Shown here: piece by piece, positions 49,410 through 62,134 of the stretch | Position numbering within the stretch: the stretch's first letter is position 1 | How the letters are laid out: each line of letters opens with the position of its first letter | Assembly (NCBI RefSeq): GCF_000220395.1 | Contig: NW_004087074.1 | Location: 1 to 64,000, forward strand | Direction: 5' to 3' | Length of the DNA: 64,000 nucleotides | DNA from: Ichthyophthirius multifiliis | Lineage: Eukaryota; Ciliophora; Oligohymenophorea; Hymenostomatida | Notes under the pieces: model-generated | Seen by the model: the letters and a program-made list of their open reading frames with translations, nothing else | What the model was told of the DNA's origin: nothing | Database searches by the model: none | Program-made: the position numbers and the translations under genes

Positions 49410-51079
49410 TCATATTTAATCATTTAAAAGTTAATTATTATCTTTATAATATTCTAATAAATTCAAGTTATTATCTATTATATTATTATTTAAACATTGA
49501 TCTTAATTGGAAGATTCTTTTATAAAATTTTAATTAAGCTTTTCGTTTCTAAAAAAGCAAAGTTTTTATTTTTTATTATTTTAATTTCCTTCTAAAATAT
49601 TAAAAGTTACTGTTTTACTTCTTCTATCTTTTCGCTTTTAGTTTTTTATTAAGCAACTTTTTGGTCTATTTAGTTTTTTCTATTTTAAATTGATAAAACC
49701 ACATGATTAGTTTTATTTTAAACAAAAACTTGATTTATTTGTATTGTTTTCACTGTCTGATGTTATAATAATTTCTCCATTTTATAAATGATTTTTTAGA
49801 TAAAACTTGAATTCTTCAAATTCATATTTTTAAAACTAATTTTTGGCTTTTTTCAATAATAATTCGACATCTTTATCATTTTTTTATTCTATTAGATTAT
49901 TATTGATATCTGTTTGTACTTTTTTGCTATTTATTTTAAACTTTTTAGTAATAATAATGGATTTTGTATATTATTTATGTTAATTTTTCTAATTTAATCT
50001 AATAAAGTTCATTATTATTTAAATCATCTAATTTTAGATACATTATTAAGTTTTTATTCTTCATCAGGATTTTTTTTTTTTTTGGATTTAACTAGCTTTA
50101 ACATTTATTCTTATCGTAATTATTCTAATTTTTATTTCACTTACTCTTTTTATTTTTCTTATTTTGTTTTTTCTTATTTTTGTTTTTTCATTAATTCTTT
50201 TACTCTATTTAAAGTGGCATGATCAAAATATTCTTTAGAAATTTATTATTAAAAATATTAATTTTAATTATTTTCTTAAGTATTAATTGTATATTAGCTT
50301 TTTTAAGATTTTTGAATGTTTTTAGGGGGTACATTTTCTTTTATTTCTTTTATAGACTTTTACTCTTGTTTCTTTTTTTAATTCTTTTATTAATTTCTAA
50401 TACGTATATCTTCTTCTTATTTTTTAAGTTTTTCTTTTAATTTTTATAATCGTTGTTGTTTCTCTATTTTTTCATTTTCTTATTATTATTTTTCAACTTT
50501 TTTTTTTATTTAATTATTTTTTACTTTTTTTTACATTTAAATTTTAGGTGATTTTTTCTTATTATTTCATCTATTTATTAACCTCTCTTTTCTTTTTTAT
50601 TTAATTTTTAGATTATAGTATTATACTTTGATGTAAATCTTCATAATCACTTGAATTATTGTTTTATTTATTTGAAAAATAAACAATTTATTATTATATA
50701 TTTTATTTTTCATGTTAGTTGATTTATTATTCATTTTATTTTGTATTTAATTAAGATAATTTTTTTTATTTTCTAATTTCTATTTATTTTTTTATTTATT
50801 TATTGCTTTGCTTAAATAAATAATAATGAAAAATAAACCTTTGAATGATATTATATTTGTATCATCTTATTTTTACATTAATTGAGGCTTTTTCTATTCT
50901 TTTTATTATTTTTATATTATTATTATGCTTTGTGATTCTTACTAAGGCTTATCTTTTGATTTATATTTTTTATTTTTTTTTAATATTTAATTTTTACTTT
51001 ATTGTTGAATATCGTTAATATTAAAATTAATACAATTTTCAACCTTTTTACAAATGAATTTAGTTTGTATTTCGGCCAT
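49410..51079 (-). CDS. long coiled-coil protein, family not recognised
   Basis: Starts at ATG 51079 (MAEIQTKFICKKVENCIN) and ends at TGA 49410-49412. The centre (about 50560-50050) is an uninterrupted K/E/Q coiled coil (VEKQQQENEKIEKQQRLQ, then KELMKKQKQEKTKQEKQK), followed by mixed sequence with LDDLNNNELYQIKLEKLTQ and a C-terminal basic part with RPKSCLIKNQKRKDRRSK. Three or four frame changes are needed, several at long A runs (for example A14 near 50070-50083), so exact residues are unsure. No domain recognised; a structural protein of cortex or cilia is possible. Large plus-strand ORFs here are complements of the coiled coil. Confidence 0.6.
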
Positions 51080-52191
51080 TTTTTTTCGAATTCTAATTTT
51101 TTAAAACCAATTATTATTAATAATAAAGGATTTTTTTTAAAAAAAAATATTTAATAATTCATAAAATAATTTATTTTATTGAAAAAAATAATAATTTATA
51201 TTTTAAATATTAATTATTAAGTTTCTATTAAATAAATAAATAAATAATAATTTATTTTTTATGATATGAAGATATCGTAAATATATTTTTTGGTCAATTA
51301 AATCTTTTTAAATGTATATATCTTTTAGATTAGTTTAAGTTTACAAAAATTTTGTGTAAAAAAAAAGTACAAATTTATTAAATTAAAATATTTAATTATA
51401 AAATAGGTAAAAATCAACTATTACTCCCGCCCTTAAAAATAAAACACATTTAGTTAATGGTTTAATCTTACAACAAACATTACAATTTCTTTACTTTCAA
51501 ATTCATTTTATTTAAATTTCTATAAATTTTATTTATCTATTTTATGATAGTTATTGAGAATTTATTTATATTAACAAAAAATAACATCACTATATTTTTA
51601 ACTTAAATAATCGTTCTAATTATATGAAATATCTAAAAATATATATAAGATCAAAATATTAATGATATGTATTTAATATTATCTAAAAATATATTTTTAA
51701 ATTAAAAGTATAAAATATATAAATAAATAAACCAAAAATATTAAATATGATTAAAATGAAAACTAATTTATAATTATTATTAATTTTTAATGCATTTATT
51801 TTTATTATATAAATAATTTATATAATTTTTTTGTGAAAAGAAATCTATAGTTAATTTATTTTTATTTAAGAAAATCATTATTTTATATTTTTATAATAAA
51901 GCTTTATAATTTTTTTTTTTTTTTTATAAATATCAAAAATACTTTAGAACATTTTAATCTTATTAATATAGATTGTTTAAAAAAATAAAATCAAAACATA
52001 TCTTAAAAGTTTTAATTTAAATTTAAAACCCATTCACTTACGTTGATTGTAATATTGATGATTAATTAGAAATTTTCTAAGTTTAATAAAAATAAGAAAT
52101 CCTTTAAACAATATTAAGAATATAAAATATTATAAATATACTCAAATACAACTAGAAAATTTTGTTTAAAAATAAATTAATTAATTTTTAG
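51080..52191. other. mostly gene-free A/T DNA
   Basis: Upstream of the coiled-coil gene. Around 52030-52165 the plus strand has a protein-like stretch (IDDQLEIFQVQQKQEILQ) that may be an exon leading into the small ORF at 52192, but the splice phase does not work out. Confidence 0.4.
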
Positions 52192-52518
52192 ATGATGAAA
52201 TTGAAAACTATAAAAAAAAGAAATAGAATTGAATTAATTAAAAAATAAAAACAAGAAGAAAATCCAAATAATTATATTTTGAATTAATAAATTAATGAAT
52301 AACAAAAGCAAATAGATAATATAAGTATAATACACGCTTCTAAATATATATTTATTTAGACTTGTTAATATTTAATTAAATAAAAATATAAAAATAGTGA
52401 AAATGTAATCAAATTTTAAAATTAAAAATTTTTAATTTAATAAATAATGTAATTTATAAAAATATTTAAAAAATAGAATTAATTTATTTATACGAGTATA
52501 TGTGATGCTTTTTAATGA
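52192..52518 (+). CDS. small hypothetical protein
   Basis: ORF of 108 aa from tandem ATGs (52192 and 52195) to TGA 52516-52518, under the ciliate code. It begins with a basic, Q-rich stretch (KTIKKRNRIELIKKQ) and later has IDNISIIHASKYIFIQTC. No family recognised. It might be the last exon of a longer gene, since an AG precedes the ATG directly and coding-like sequence lies upstream. Confidence 0.35.
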
Positions 52519-53118
52519 TAATTATTGTTAAATTAAAGAAAGAAATTAATATAAAAAGTATAATGAAAATAAAAAACTTATTTAAATTTATTGAATAATT
52601 TTAATAAAAAAATTTAAAGAATTTATATTAAAGTTTTAATATAGTTTTTATATAAAATATTTAAGTTGAAAGATACTTGTAAAATAAATCTTAAATAATA
52701 TATATATAAAAAATCAATTAATAAATAACAAAATATTTTAATAAAAAAAAAAAAAAATATAATTATATATATAATAAAATAAAATTAAATTCATAAATAA
52801 AATTTATAAATTTTATAACAAATATTAATTGTCTTATAACTATATAAATTCTTTCAAGGGCGCTATATATCGCATTTAAGTTTTTAATTTGTAATAAATT
52901 TTTCAATTTAAAAAATTAAAAAATAAAGATTTTTAATTATAACAAGACTAATATTACTAAATAAAGCATTATATCATGAGAAAAAATAAAAAATATTACA
53001 TAAAATATTTTATAATATTTAAAGAAAAATTATTAATATTATATATATAAGCAAATAAATATAATATATTATAAATAATAATATTTTATATAAGTTATTA
53101 AAAGATAAAAAAATAAAA
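52519..53118. other. intergenic A/T DNA
   Basis: Spacer before the SAPS-domain gene; nothing supportable in it. Confidence 0.55.
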
Positions 53119-55796
53119 ATGACTTAGACTCAATAAAAAATAAATTAAATTTTTCAATAGTTTTCAAATAATTAACACATAAGCATTTTTTAAAATCTAA
53201 TAAATTTAGAAGATTAATTTTTGAGTGAATTACGTCGAAAAAATCCCAAAATAATAGAATATTTTAATTAAAACGTATAAGTAATTACACATATTATAGA
53301 GAATATAACATATCATAATATATAAGATAATTCTTAAAAAATAAAATAAGCTTTTTATTCAAATTAAATATTATGTGATCCATATATATAAAAATAGATA
53401 ATAAAAAATTTAGATATTTATATGGTAAAAATTTATGAGTTCTTAAATTAAAAACCATATTTAAATGAAGTTTTGGCTTCATATTCCCAGAATTTGTTTT
53501 TAGAAATATTATAATAAAGACCTTCAGAAATAATAGAATATATATTTAAATCTGAAAATATAATAAAAAATTTATTGGTGCATATATATGATAAATCTAT
53601 AAGTACATAATATTTAAAAAAAAAAAAAAAATATATATAAACTTAAAAAGGTAATATTTTCAAAGAAATATTCCTTATAGAAAGTCAAAAATTATCTGGA
53701 AAAGCATAAGTATTTATAGAACAGAAAAAATAAGTAATAGATGATATTTTAAATAAAATAATTTTTTTTGAAATGAATGAAATTGAAAATATTTAGGAAT
53801 TCTTTTGTGAAATTATTAGTAAATATTTTTTTATTTAAGATGGAAGAGCTTTAATTGAATATTTATGTTCCGAAAAAAGTATTAATTGTATATTTTAAGG
53901 ATTTAAAGAAAAAAAAAATTCCTATACAAGTAAATAAACTGCAAAAATAATAGAGCAATTAATTAATTATTATATTTTTAATGCAAACTCTTTTGCTAAA
54001 AACTATCCTGAAGACAGTGAGTATTATCAAATTATGATGAATTAATATGAAAATGTACCTTTCGTGAAAAAAATAACAGAAAATATAGATTTTTTAGCGG
54101 AAGAGTTAACCAATAATAAATAAAAACGTTAATTTGGAAGTGAGAAGTTGAAATATGTTTAAATTATAGGTTTATTATTTAAATTAAACTTTCCATGTAT
54201 ATAAGATAAACTGATGGAAAAAAAAACAATGTAAATATTAATAAATATATTTTTCTTATATGAAAAAAATAATATTTTGCATATGGAAATATTTAAAATA
54301 GTAGAATATTTATTTTTATAAAAAGAAAATAATAAAAAATTAATTTTAAATTTATTAAAAGAAATAAAAATTATTGAATTTTTTGTTAATAATATTATTT
54401 TTGAAGAAAAAAATAAATAAAGTTTTGTTTGCTTTCTTGTTGAAATTTGTGATTTTATTTTTGATTTTTTTAATAAAAATGAAGACTTTTTAAAAAAATA
54501 AGAAGATAATTTATACGAATTTTTTTTTTAATAACTTTAACTTTTAAGCTCTAAATTAGATTTTTAAAAGGAAAAAGATTGCCAAGATATTGGAAATTTT
54601 GCACTTTAAATAGAATAAAAAAACTCTTTTTAATAATTCCTTTAAATCTCCAATAATGAAAAAAAAAAAATAGATTAAGAGGATGATTAATATTATTCAT
54701 ATAATGAAGAAGAAGTCAAAGAAATTGTTGAAAAAATAAAGTATAAAAAATAGTTTATAAAATAAAATGAAAATAGAAAAAAGTTCAAGTCATTATTAAA
54801 TTCATCTTCACAAAATGTTACTTCTTCTGAAAAACAAAGGATGAAAGTTTCTCTATATTAACCTAAAAGCTAAAACAGTAATTAAGTTTCCTTTTATTCC
54901 TCAACAAATATTCAAAATTCTAATAATGACTAATTTGTTAATAAACCACTTAATGTGTTAGATTCTTTTCATAATTAATAAGGATTCAAAGAAAGTAATG
55001 GCTAAGATATTTCTAATGATGAAAATAATAAATAGAAAACAAAAGAATAAAATAGTTAATAAATATTTGATGAGTTAAATATTTATTAAAATAATGAAAA
55101 ATCAAAAATTGGAGATTGCGAAAAAAACATCGAATAAAATTAATAGTAGATAAATAAATAATTTTAAAGTTAATAAAATAATGAGAAAAAAAAATTAATT
55201 AACTTCGATTAAAAAAATAAATTTGAATAATAAAGCGAATAAAAATTATAAAATTTAACACAAAAAGACTCTTTGTAAAATGATTAATCAAATAAAGTTT
55301 ATAAAGATAATTAAAGTTATTAGTATACATAATAAAAAAATGATCTTTAAGAATAATAATAGAAAAATTAAAAGATTTAAAAAAATTACGAATAAAAATT
55401 TGAAGAAGATAAATAAAATATAATAAATTCAAAAATAATTCAATAAAAAGAGAATGAAACTTAAATCGAAAAATAAAATAATAGAAACTAAAAATAGCAA
55501 ACACAAAAAATAAATTCAATAAATGAATAGAAAAATTCTGATTAAAATTAAAATAATGATAATAAAAAATTTGATATATAATAAAAATAAATTTAAAATA
55601 ATTAGAATTAAAAAATAAATAGTGATAACAATAAAAATTATAAATAACTAAATAATTAATTTTCTTAATTAATTTAAACTGAATATACTTAAGCATAACA
55701 AATTAATTTATCTTAAAATAAAATATAAAAATAACTGTTAAATGTTTAATAAAATTATGGATAAGATAATTAATAAACGTAATTCCAATTTACCAA

Positions 55797-55854
<58 letters not shown>

Positions 55855-57073
55855 CTTTATAGTTTAATCCTTAAAGCATATATATAATATAATAAAATAG
55901 TTAAAATTAAAATATTAAAAAATATAATTAACATAATATTAATAATAGTAAAATACATGACATATAAAACTAATCTCAAATTATCTAAAATTAATCATAA
56001 TGCAATTATAACCTAAATCAAAACAATTAAAATTAATACCAAAATAAATAAGAATATATCTCTTCTTCAAATAAAGAAATCGATTTTAAACCATAACCAT
56101 AGTTCCAACCTGTGAAATCAATAAATTAAACTACAAGCTTAAAATAATTGAAGCTTGCTTAAGAAAAAATCCGATAAAGCATAGACCTTTAAAAAAGTGA
56201 AATTAATTATTCTAATTAAGATTTATTGGCAAACACAAATATTCTATATAAAAACAATTAAAAAAATAATTTTGAAAATTTTACAAATACCTAATAATAA
56301 TTCCCTACTTTTTCTACAATTCAGAACGTTAATAAAACTATTGATGAAAGTATAAATTTTTCTTAATTCGAATACATAAATGAAATTTAATAGCAAAATA
56401 ATGATAAAATCAATTTAAAAAACAATAATAATTAATAATTTAATTATTTTAATAATGTACCCTATGATTTTAATGCTAGTTCATCTTCTCGTTCTAAATC
56501 TCCTTTTCCTTAATTTCAAGTGTTACAAAATAATAATAAAAATTAAAATATTGAATAGTAATTTTATTATTAAAATAAAAATATGAATACACCTTTAGTA
56601 ACTTTTTCTTAACTAATTTAACCTAAAAAAACGAAGGCTTTATTAGTTAATGCAGTTTTTAAAAAGATGATAATTACAAAACAAGATCTATGAGTAATAA
56701 TTTAGGTAATTAAAGTGCAATTGATAATAAATTTTAAATGAGAAACTCATAACTCTAACAAAAATAATAAATTGAAAAGAGTTAAACTAAACTAAAGAAT
56801 TATTATATTAGTAATGAAATAGAAGATATTGTTAAAAGATATACTAAAAATATTAATTAAACAAATATAAATGAATAAAAAAATGAAAGTAATAATTCCT
56901 CATATTAAAATTATTATGATTATTCTATTAATAGAAATATATAAAGATAAAATAGAGATGAAAATGTTAATGCAATATAAAATTAAATTAAAGATAAAAG
57001 ATTTTTAGATTTAATTAAAAGTGGAAATACTTAATATAATAAAAATATATATAATTTATAATAGAAATATTGA
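53119..57073 (+). CDS. SAPS-domain protein (SIT4/PP6 phosphatase-associated regulatory subunit)
   Basis: ATG 53119 to TGA 57071-57073. Residues 1-480 align in order with the SAPS domain: an N-terminal LEDQFLSELRRKNPKIIEYF (like DEEDVLQE..NxKLLxFL), LCDPYIQKQI, LNEVLASYSQNLFLEIL (like LNPLLASFFSKT) and QVIDDILNKIIFF, followed by GLLFKLNFPCIQDKLM with FLYEKNNILHMEIFKI. Family knowledge: SAPS proteins bind PP6/Sit4 catalytic subunits and set substrate choice. The remaining ~800 residues are Q/N/S-rich, disordered, and contain an AAT repeat. Frame changes are needed in the AAT tract region (about 55800-55980) and at an A5 run (56661-56665). The tail is far longer than in most relatives. Confidence 0.82.
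55801..55852. repeat. (AAT)n trinucleotide tract inside the SAPS gene
   Basis: About 17 AAT units. In the upstream frame they encode poly-Asn and in the frame that is open downstream they encode poly-Gln (TAA). The frame change falls in or just after the tract. Confidence 0.9.
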
Positions 57074-58701
57074 AATTTAATATTTTTATTATTTATAAAT
57101 TATAAATATTAGTTTTAATTTTAATCCTTAATTTTTTAAAGAATTTAGTTTTTTTTTTCTTTAATTATTTTAACTTTATGTTTTCTTTTTATATTTTTTA
57201 ATATTACAGCAGTTTATAAAATTTGTATCTAGTATATTTATTTATTTAGTATTGCCTAATAATTATAGTTTAGACTGACATTCTTAAAAATTATATATGT
57301 ATTAGTATAGTTTAATTATTGTATTAATTATACATGTTTTAGTGTTTCATTGTAGTTCCGAATAAATTGAGATTATTTTTATCAAATTCTTCTTTAATAT
57401 ATATAATTTTATTCCTTTTATTTTTATATATTAATAATTTTTATTTATTTATTCATTTTTTAAATTAAATATTTTTATATATTCTATTATAATGTTTTCT
57501 TGATTTTCTTTTTTATTTTTCATTCTTTTAAATTAATAATAAGTATAAAAATAGTTCAAATTAAATAAAAACTATTTAGTTTTTATTTTATTTTTATTTA
57601 TAGACTATTTTTTTAAATATTTTTTTTTAATTTAGATAAAAAAAAAAATTATAAAATAAAAATAAATAGTTCTTTTTATATAAAAAAACAAATAAAAAAC
57701 AATAGTTTTATATTTTTTTTGAAAATTATGAATTACTTATTTTATAAAAATAAAAGTAATTTTGAAACATATAAATTTTTTGTTTTAATTAAAAATATTT
57801 TTTTTTTTTTATAAAAGTATATATAAACATAAAATGATATCTAAAAATATTTAAATTAAAAGAAAAAAATTAATAATTATAATTAATAAATAAAAATTAT
57901 AATTATTAGTATACAAAAATAAAATATATATAATAAAATTATATCAAGTAAATAATTTTTGCAAAAAAAAATTATCTCAACCGCTCTCTATAATAAAACA
58001 ATAAATATTTATAGAATTCTACAATTTAATATTTAAATTATATTTTTAATTGTTATTTTAATTAGCAAGCATTATATACTTATTTTATTATCTAAAAATA
58101 TTAAAGCTTTCGTTTTTGTTTGTTTGGATTATTTACTTATATTATTTTCATTAATTTACTTTGCCTAATACTTTTGTTTATTTTATATATATTTTTCAAC
58201 AAAAAAAGGGTTTTAACTAATCATTTTGGTTTAACTTTTTTTTCATATATTATTAAATAAAAAAATCAAATATATTTTAGTAATAAAAAAAATTAAATTA
58301 ATAATAAATATTTAATAGCCTTTTTTTATTGAGTTTCTAACAAAAATATTATATATTAATAAAATAAAAATATGAATAATAATTAATATATACAAAAATT
58401 ATTTGTTTAAAATACAAAATATAGCTAAATATTTTTTCTTAATTTGAATATATTTATTTTTAAGAAAGAAGTACAAAAAATAATAGTATTAGAAATATTT
58501 TTATAATGTATTTAACAATTTTTTAGGAATATGCATTTCTTAAAATATTTTTTTTAATTATGGGATGATTTTTATTTGAAAGATAAAAAATAAATTCCAT
58601 AATTAAAATAAAAAAATAAATATATAAATTTAACTTTTTTCATTACCATTAAAGCTAATTGTTGATTATTATATAAATTATTTAAAAGTATATTATCAAG
58701 T

Positions 58702-58754
<53 letters not shown>

Positions 58755-58896
58755 AAAATATTAAAAATAATTATATATTCAAAAAAAATAAAAGAAATAT
58801 ATAATATTATTAAATATATTTTTTGTTAATAATATAATAATAACTTTTTATAAATAATAAAAACAATATTTGCTTAAAAAAAAATTAAATTTAAAA
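57074..58896. other. gene-free A/T spacer
   Basis: About 1.8 kb with T-rich then A-rich halves and no supportable gene. It ends with a long TA microsatellite. Confidence 0.6.
58705..58752. repeat. (TA)n microsatellite
   Basis: Pure TA dinucleotide run of about 24 units in the spacer 145 bases upstream of the next start codon. Confidence 0.92.
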
Positions 58897-59875
58897 ATGT
58901 GGAAGAAAAGTTAAGAATAATATAATTTTATTCAAGTAGAATTTATGACAAATAAATAGAAGATAAAAAAAGAAGTAAATCCTAAAAAAATAAAGAGAGA
59001 AATAAGAATTTTGGGACAAAAATAATCATGATGAAGAGCCTTAATTAATATTAAATGAAAGAGAATTTTATGATGTAGATTTTTATTAAGAAATAGAAAT
59101 TCCAATATCAAAAGAAGAAATAACAATTTAAGATATAACAAGTTTCTTTATGATAAACGACAAAGAAAAAGATATTAAAAAAAAGAGAATCTTTCCAAAA
59201 TTAACTAAATTTTATGTTACAAAAGTTAAAAAATTTGTTCTATTTGTAAATGGTTAAGAAATAAAAGATGTAAATTAAAAATTAAGTATGAAATAATGTT
59301 AAACCTAGAATTTGATATTTGAATTTATCTATGTAAAATAATAATTTATTTAATCTATTGTTAATTAAGTAAAGCATTAAATAAATAACTTCTTTTATAA
59401 TTTATTAGATAAACTTGGACTTTTGAATTTGTATTTAGAATATAAGAAGGAGTAAGGATAAATAAAAACTGAATTAGCTAATATTTTAATTTAGAATATT
59501 TTTAATAATCCTATTTTTGGAGGAAAAACTATTTTAATAAAAATTCTAATGATTTTTATGCAAGTTTTTTCCCTTTTGCTTATCCTTTAGTTTATGTAGT
59601 CAAAAATAAAATTCTATGATTATAAAATAAAATTAACATTTGATTAATATTATATAAGATTTTATCATAAATAATATTATTATGTATTACATATATGTAA
59701 TTATATAATATTAATAAGTATTTATTTTAGTTATTATATTTTCTACTTTTTATAGTTAATTACTTTTAACATAACATTTTCTTTATTAATTTATTTATAA
59801 TTATTTTAAATAATTAAAATATTTATATATTTCTTCAATTAATAATAGAATTAAGAAATTTTATATTATTATTGA
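58897..59875 (+). CDS. tail-anchored or multi-pass membrane protein, family not recognised
   Basis: ATG 58897 opens a basic N-terminus (MWKKSQEQYNFIQVEF) that must change frame near 59012-59020 to join an acidic domain (FWDKNNHDEEPQLILNE, then EFYDVDFYQEIEIPISKEE), a beta-rich part (LTKFYVTKVKKFVLFVNG), a helical part (LLDKLGLLNLYLEYKK) and a hydrophobic helix (ILIKILMIFMQVFSLLLIL). Beyond about 59650 the frame stays open but is Ile/Tyr/Phe-rich and may be 3' UTR rather than protein; TGA is at 59873-59875. No named family. Confidence is fair that a gene is here, low for its ends. Confidence 0.45.
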
Positions 59876-60121
59876 TTTCCTTTAATATCAAATATAAATT
59901 TAAACAAATTTAAAACATTTATTATTATAATTTTATATAATTATGATTTTATATATCTTGTTTTTATTTATTCAAATATTCAATATTATTAAAGATACTA
60001 AATATTTTTTTAATCAGCTAATTATTGAATTCTTAGATAATCCTTTTTTCTCTACTTTCCAAATATTAATTCAAGCCTCTATTATTTTTTTATCATATAC
60101 ATTTTTAATCATTTCTTCCAT
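59835..60121 (-). CDS. small coiled-coil protein (tentative)
   Basis: From ATG 60121 (MEEMIKNVYDKK) the frame meets a T7 run on the plus strand (60085-60091). With one more A in the coding strand it continues with a protein-like, charged sequence (NRGLNQYLESREKRIIQEF, then FNNIEYLNKQKQDIQ) to TGA at 59835-59837, about 95 aa. The opposite strand is an uninterrupted hydrophobic ORF that I take to be its complement. Overlap with the end of the plus-strand frame above suggests that frame stops being coding earlier. Confidence 0.35.
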
Positions 60122-60599
60122 TTTATTTATTCTATTCTTCTTCCAATAATTTTAACATCTTTTGCTTTATTTTGTTTTATTTAATAATTATTATAATTTA
60201 TTTACATATTATATATTGCATTTATTTACCTATTATATATTGTATTTATTATCACTATTAAAAATATACTAAGAAAAAAATTATTATTTTTTCTAATTCT
60301 TTAAATTGTTGTCTAAAATAAATTTATTTTTTATTTTATTCTATAAAATAAAAATAAAATAAATAATTATTGATTATTTTTATATTTTTTTTATTAATAG
60401 TTTTAATATTAAATAAAATTAAGAACTATTTAAAAATAGAATAGTTTTATAAGAACAAGCTATTTATGAAATTTTATTTAAAAAAACAATTTATAAAATT
60501 TTATATAAAAAAAAAAATATCATATATTATAGAATCAAATTATCTGATTTTTGTATTAATTTTTAATATTTACTTACATGCCTACTCTTTTTATATTAT

Positions 60600-61559
60600 T
60601 AATAATTGTTTTAATTCTAATTTGAAATTTTTAAACTTTTATTAAATTTAATTCGTTTTCATGAATATATATTTTATCATTAGGTTTCTTTTTCATGCTT
60701 TTATGAATCTTTTTTATTTTTAGATTTATTTTAGTTATCTAATTATTTCTATTTAAGTTTTACTTAATCTAATAAACTCATTTTTTATATATATATCAAT
60801 ATTTCTTTGTTCTATTTTGAAATTAAGATTTTTGTAGTTATTATTTTAAATTATATTTTTTATTAATATTAATATTTCTTTTATTATTTTTGCAAATTTT
60901 ACTTTTATCTTTTTTTAGGTTTTTATACTTCTTATGATCTTTCTTATTCAAAATATGTATTTTTTATTCAATTTTTTTTTACTATTTTAGTTAGTAAACT
61001 TATTTTATTCTTTGTAATTATACTTAATTTAATTTTTATAACCAATATACTATTTTAAATTGTAAAGATTATTTATTATTGATATTAAATACAAAATATA
61101 AAATTTATCTAATTTATAAGCTTTTTAATTAATTAAAACTTTTTTTTTTTTAGCAATTTATTTTTAAATATACATTTATTCTTAAATTTATTTTTTATAA
61201 TTATAATATTTTTATTTTTCTTTTAATTTCTTTATTAATATGTTTTATAATTTGATTTAATAAAAATGATTTGGATATTAAAAAACTATTTTTCTTTTTT
61301 AAAATAATTTATTTTATCTTTAATTCTTTTTATTTCTCATTTTATTGTTTCTAAAAAAATTATTTACAAATTAAAAAAATCATATTCATTAACTTTTGAA
61401 GCATATTATTAACTTTTGAAGTATTATTAACAATTTGAATTATGTATTTTATTTTTTTAATTTATATTTTAACGCTTTTTGATTCGTATAAAAGTTTTTC
61501 TTTCTTTTTGTTTCACTACTTTTCAACTTTATTTTTTAAAAATATTAATCTAAATTCAT
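60600..61559 (-). CDS. coiled-coil protein (tentative, several exons)
   Basis: ATG at 61559 begins MNLDQYFQKIKLKSSETKRK and runs about 55 codons. Downstream the minus strand has further K/E/I/Q-rich protein-like frames (EKQKELKIKQIILKK and IIKHINKEIKRKIKIL, about 61380-61150) and more to about 60600. The pieces are in different frames and introns could not be fixed. The plus strand shows the complementary T-rich, hydrophobic pattern. Family unknown. Confidence 0.35.
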
Positions 61560-62134
61560 ATCATTATGTTTTTATTTTATTTCTTAAATTTTTATATTTA
61601 TAATTTCTTAAGAAATAATTATTTATAATATACATTCCACTAAAAATATTAAATTATTTAATATGTTTTATTTAAAAAACTTTAATATTTTTATATATGA
61701 TATATATATATATATCATATATTATCTTTTTATAAATGTTTTTAACTAAATATATATTTAAGATATATGTATATATACAAATATTTTATATAAATTAGTT
61801 TTTTTTATTTATTTTAAATAGAGTTTTTATTTTATAATTATATAAAATGGCTGCTAATTTTAATGTTGGTTTAATTATAAAAAATTAGATATTTTAGAAT
61901 TATATAAAAAAAAATTATTAATATATAATTATTTATTAATATTTTTACGCAATAAAATATTTATTTATTTAAATTTATTATTATATGATTTTTATTTATA
62001 ATATTATTTTAATAGAATCTTAATAAATAAAAAAATATTATTTACATTTCATTAAAAATAAACATATAATATTATTTTAAATTTTAAAAATAATCATTTA
62101 TTATGAATCTAAACCTCATTAATATGTTATAAAT
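61560..62134. other. intergenic A/T DNA
   Basis: Spacer with TA-rich inverted sequence near 61695-61720 (ATATATGATATAT and its reverse). No gene supported. Confidence 0.5.

Noticed and set aside
50219-50440. Plus-strand Leu/Phe-rich ORF
   Set aside because: Complement of the K/E/Q coiled coil of the minus-strand gene at 49410-51079.
55199-55696. Long minus-strand hydrophobic ORF of 165 codons
   Set aside because: It is the complement of the Q/N/K-rich tail of the SAPS gene. Q/N-rich coding always yields Ile/Leu/Phe-rich antisense frames, and the sense strand is open through it with TGA as the only stop.
59943-60149. Plus-strand hydrophobic ORF resembling a membrane protein
   Set aside because: The minus strand here reads as a charged coiled-coil sequence, so the hydrophobic pattern is more likely its antisense image. 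This is not certain.
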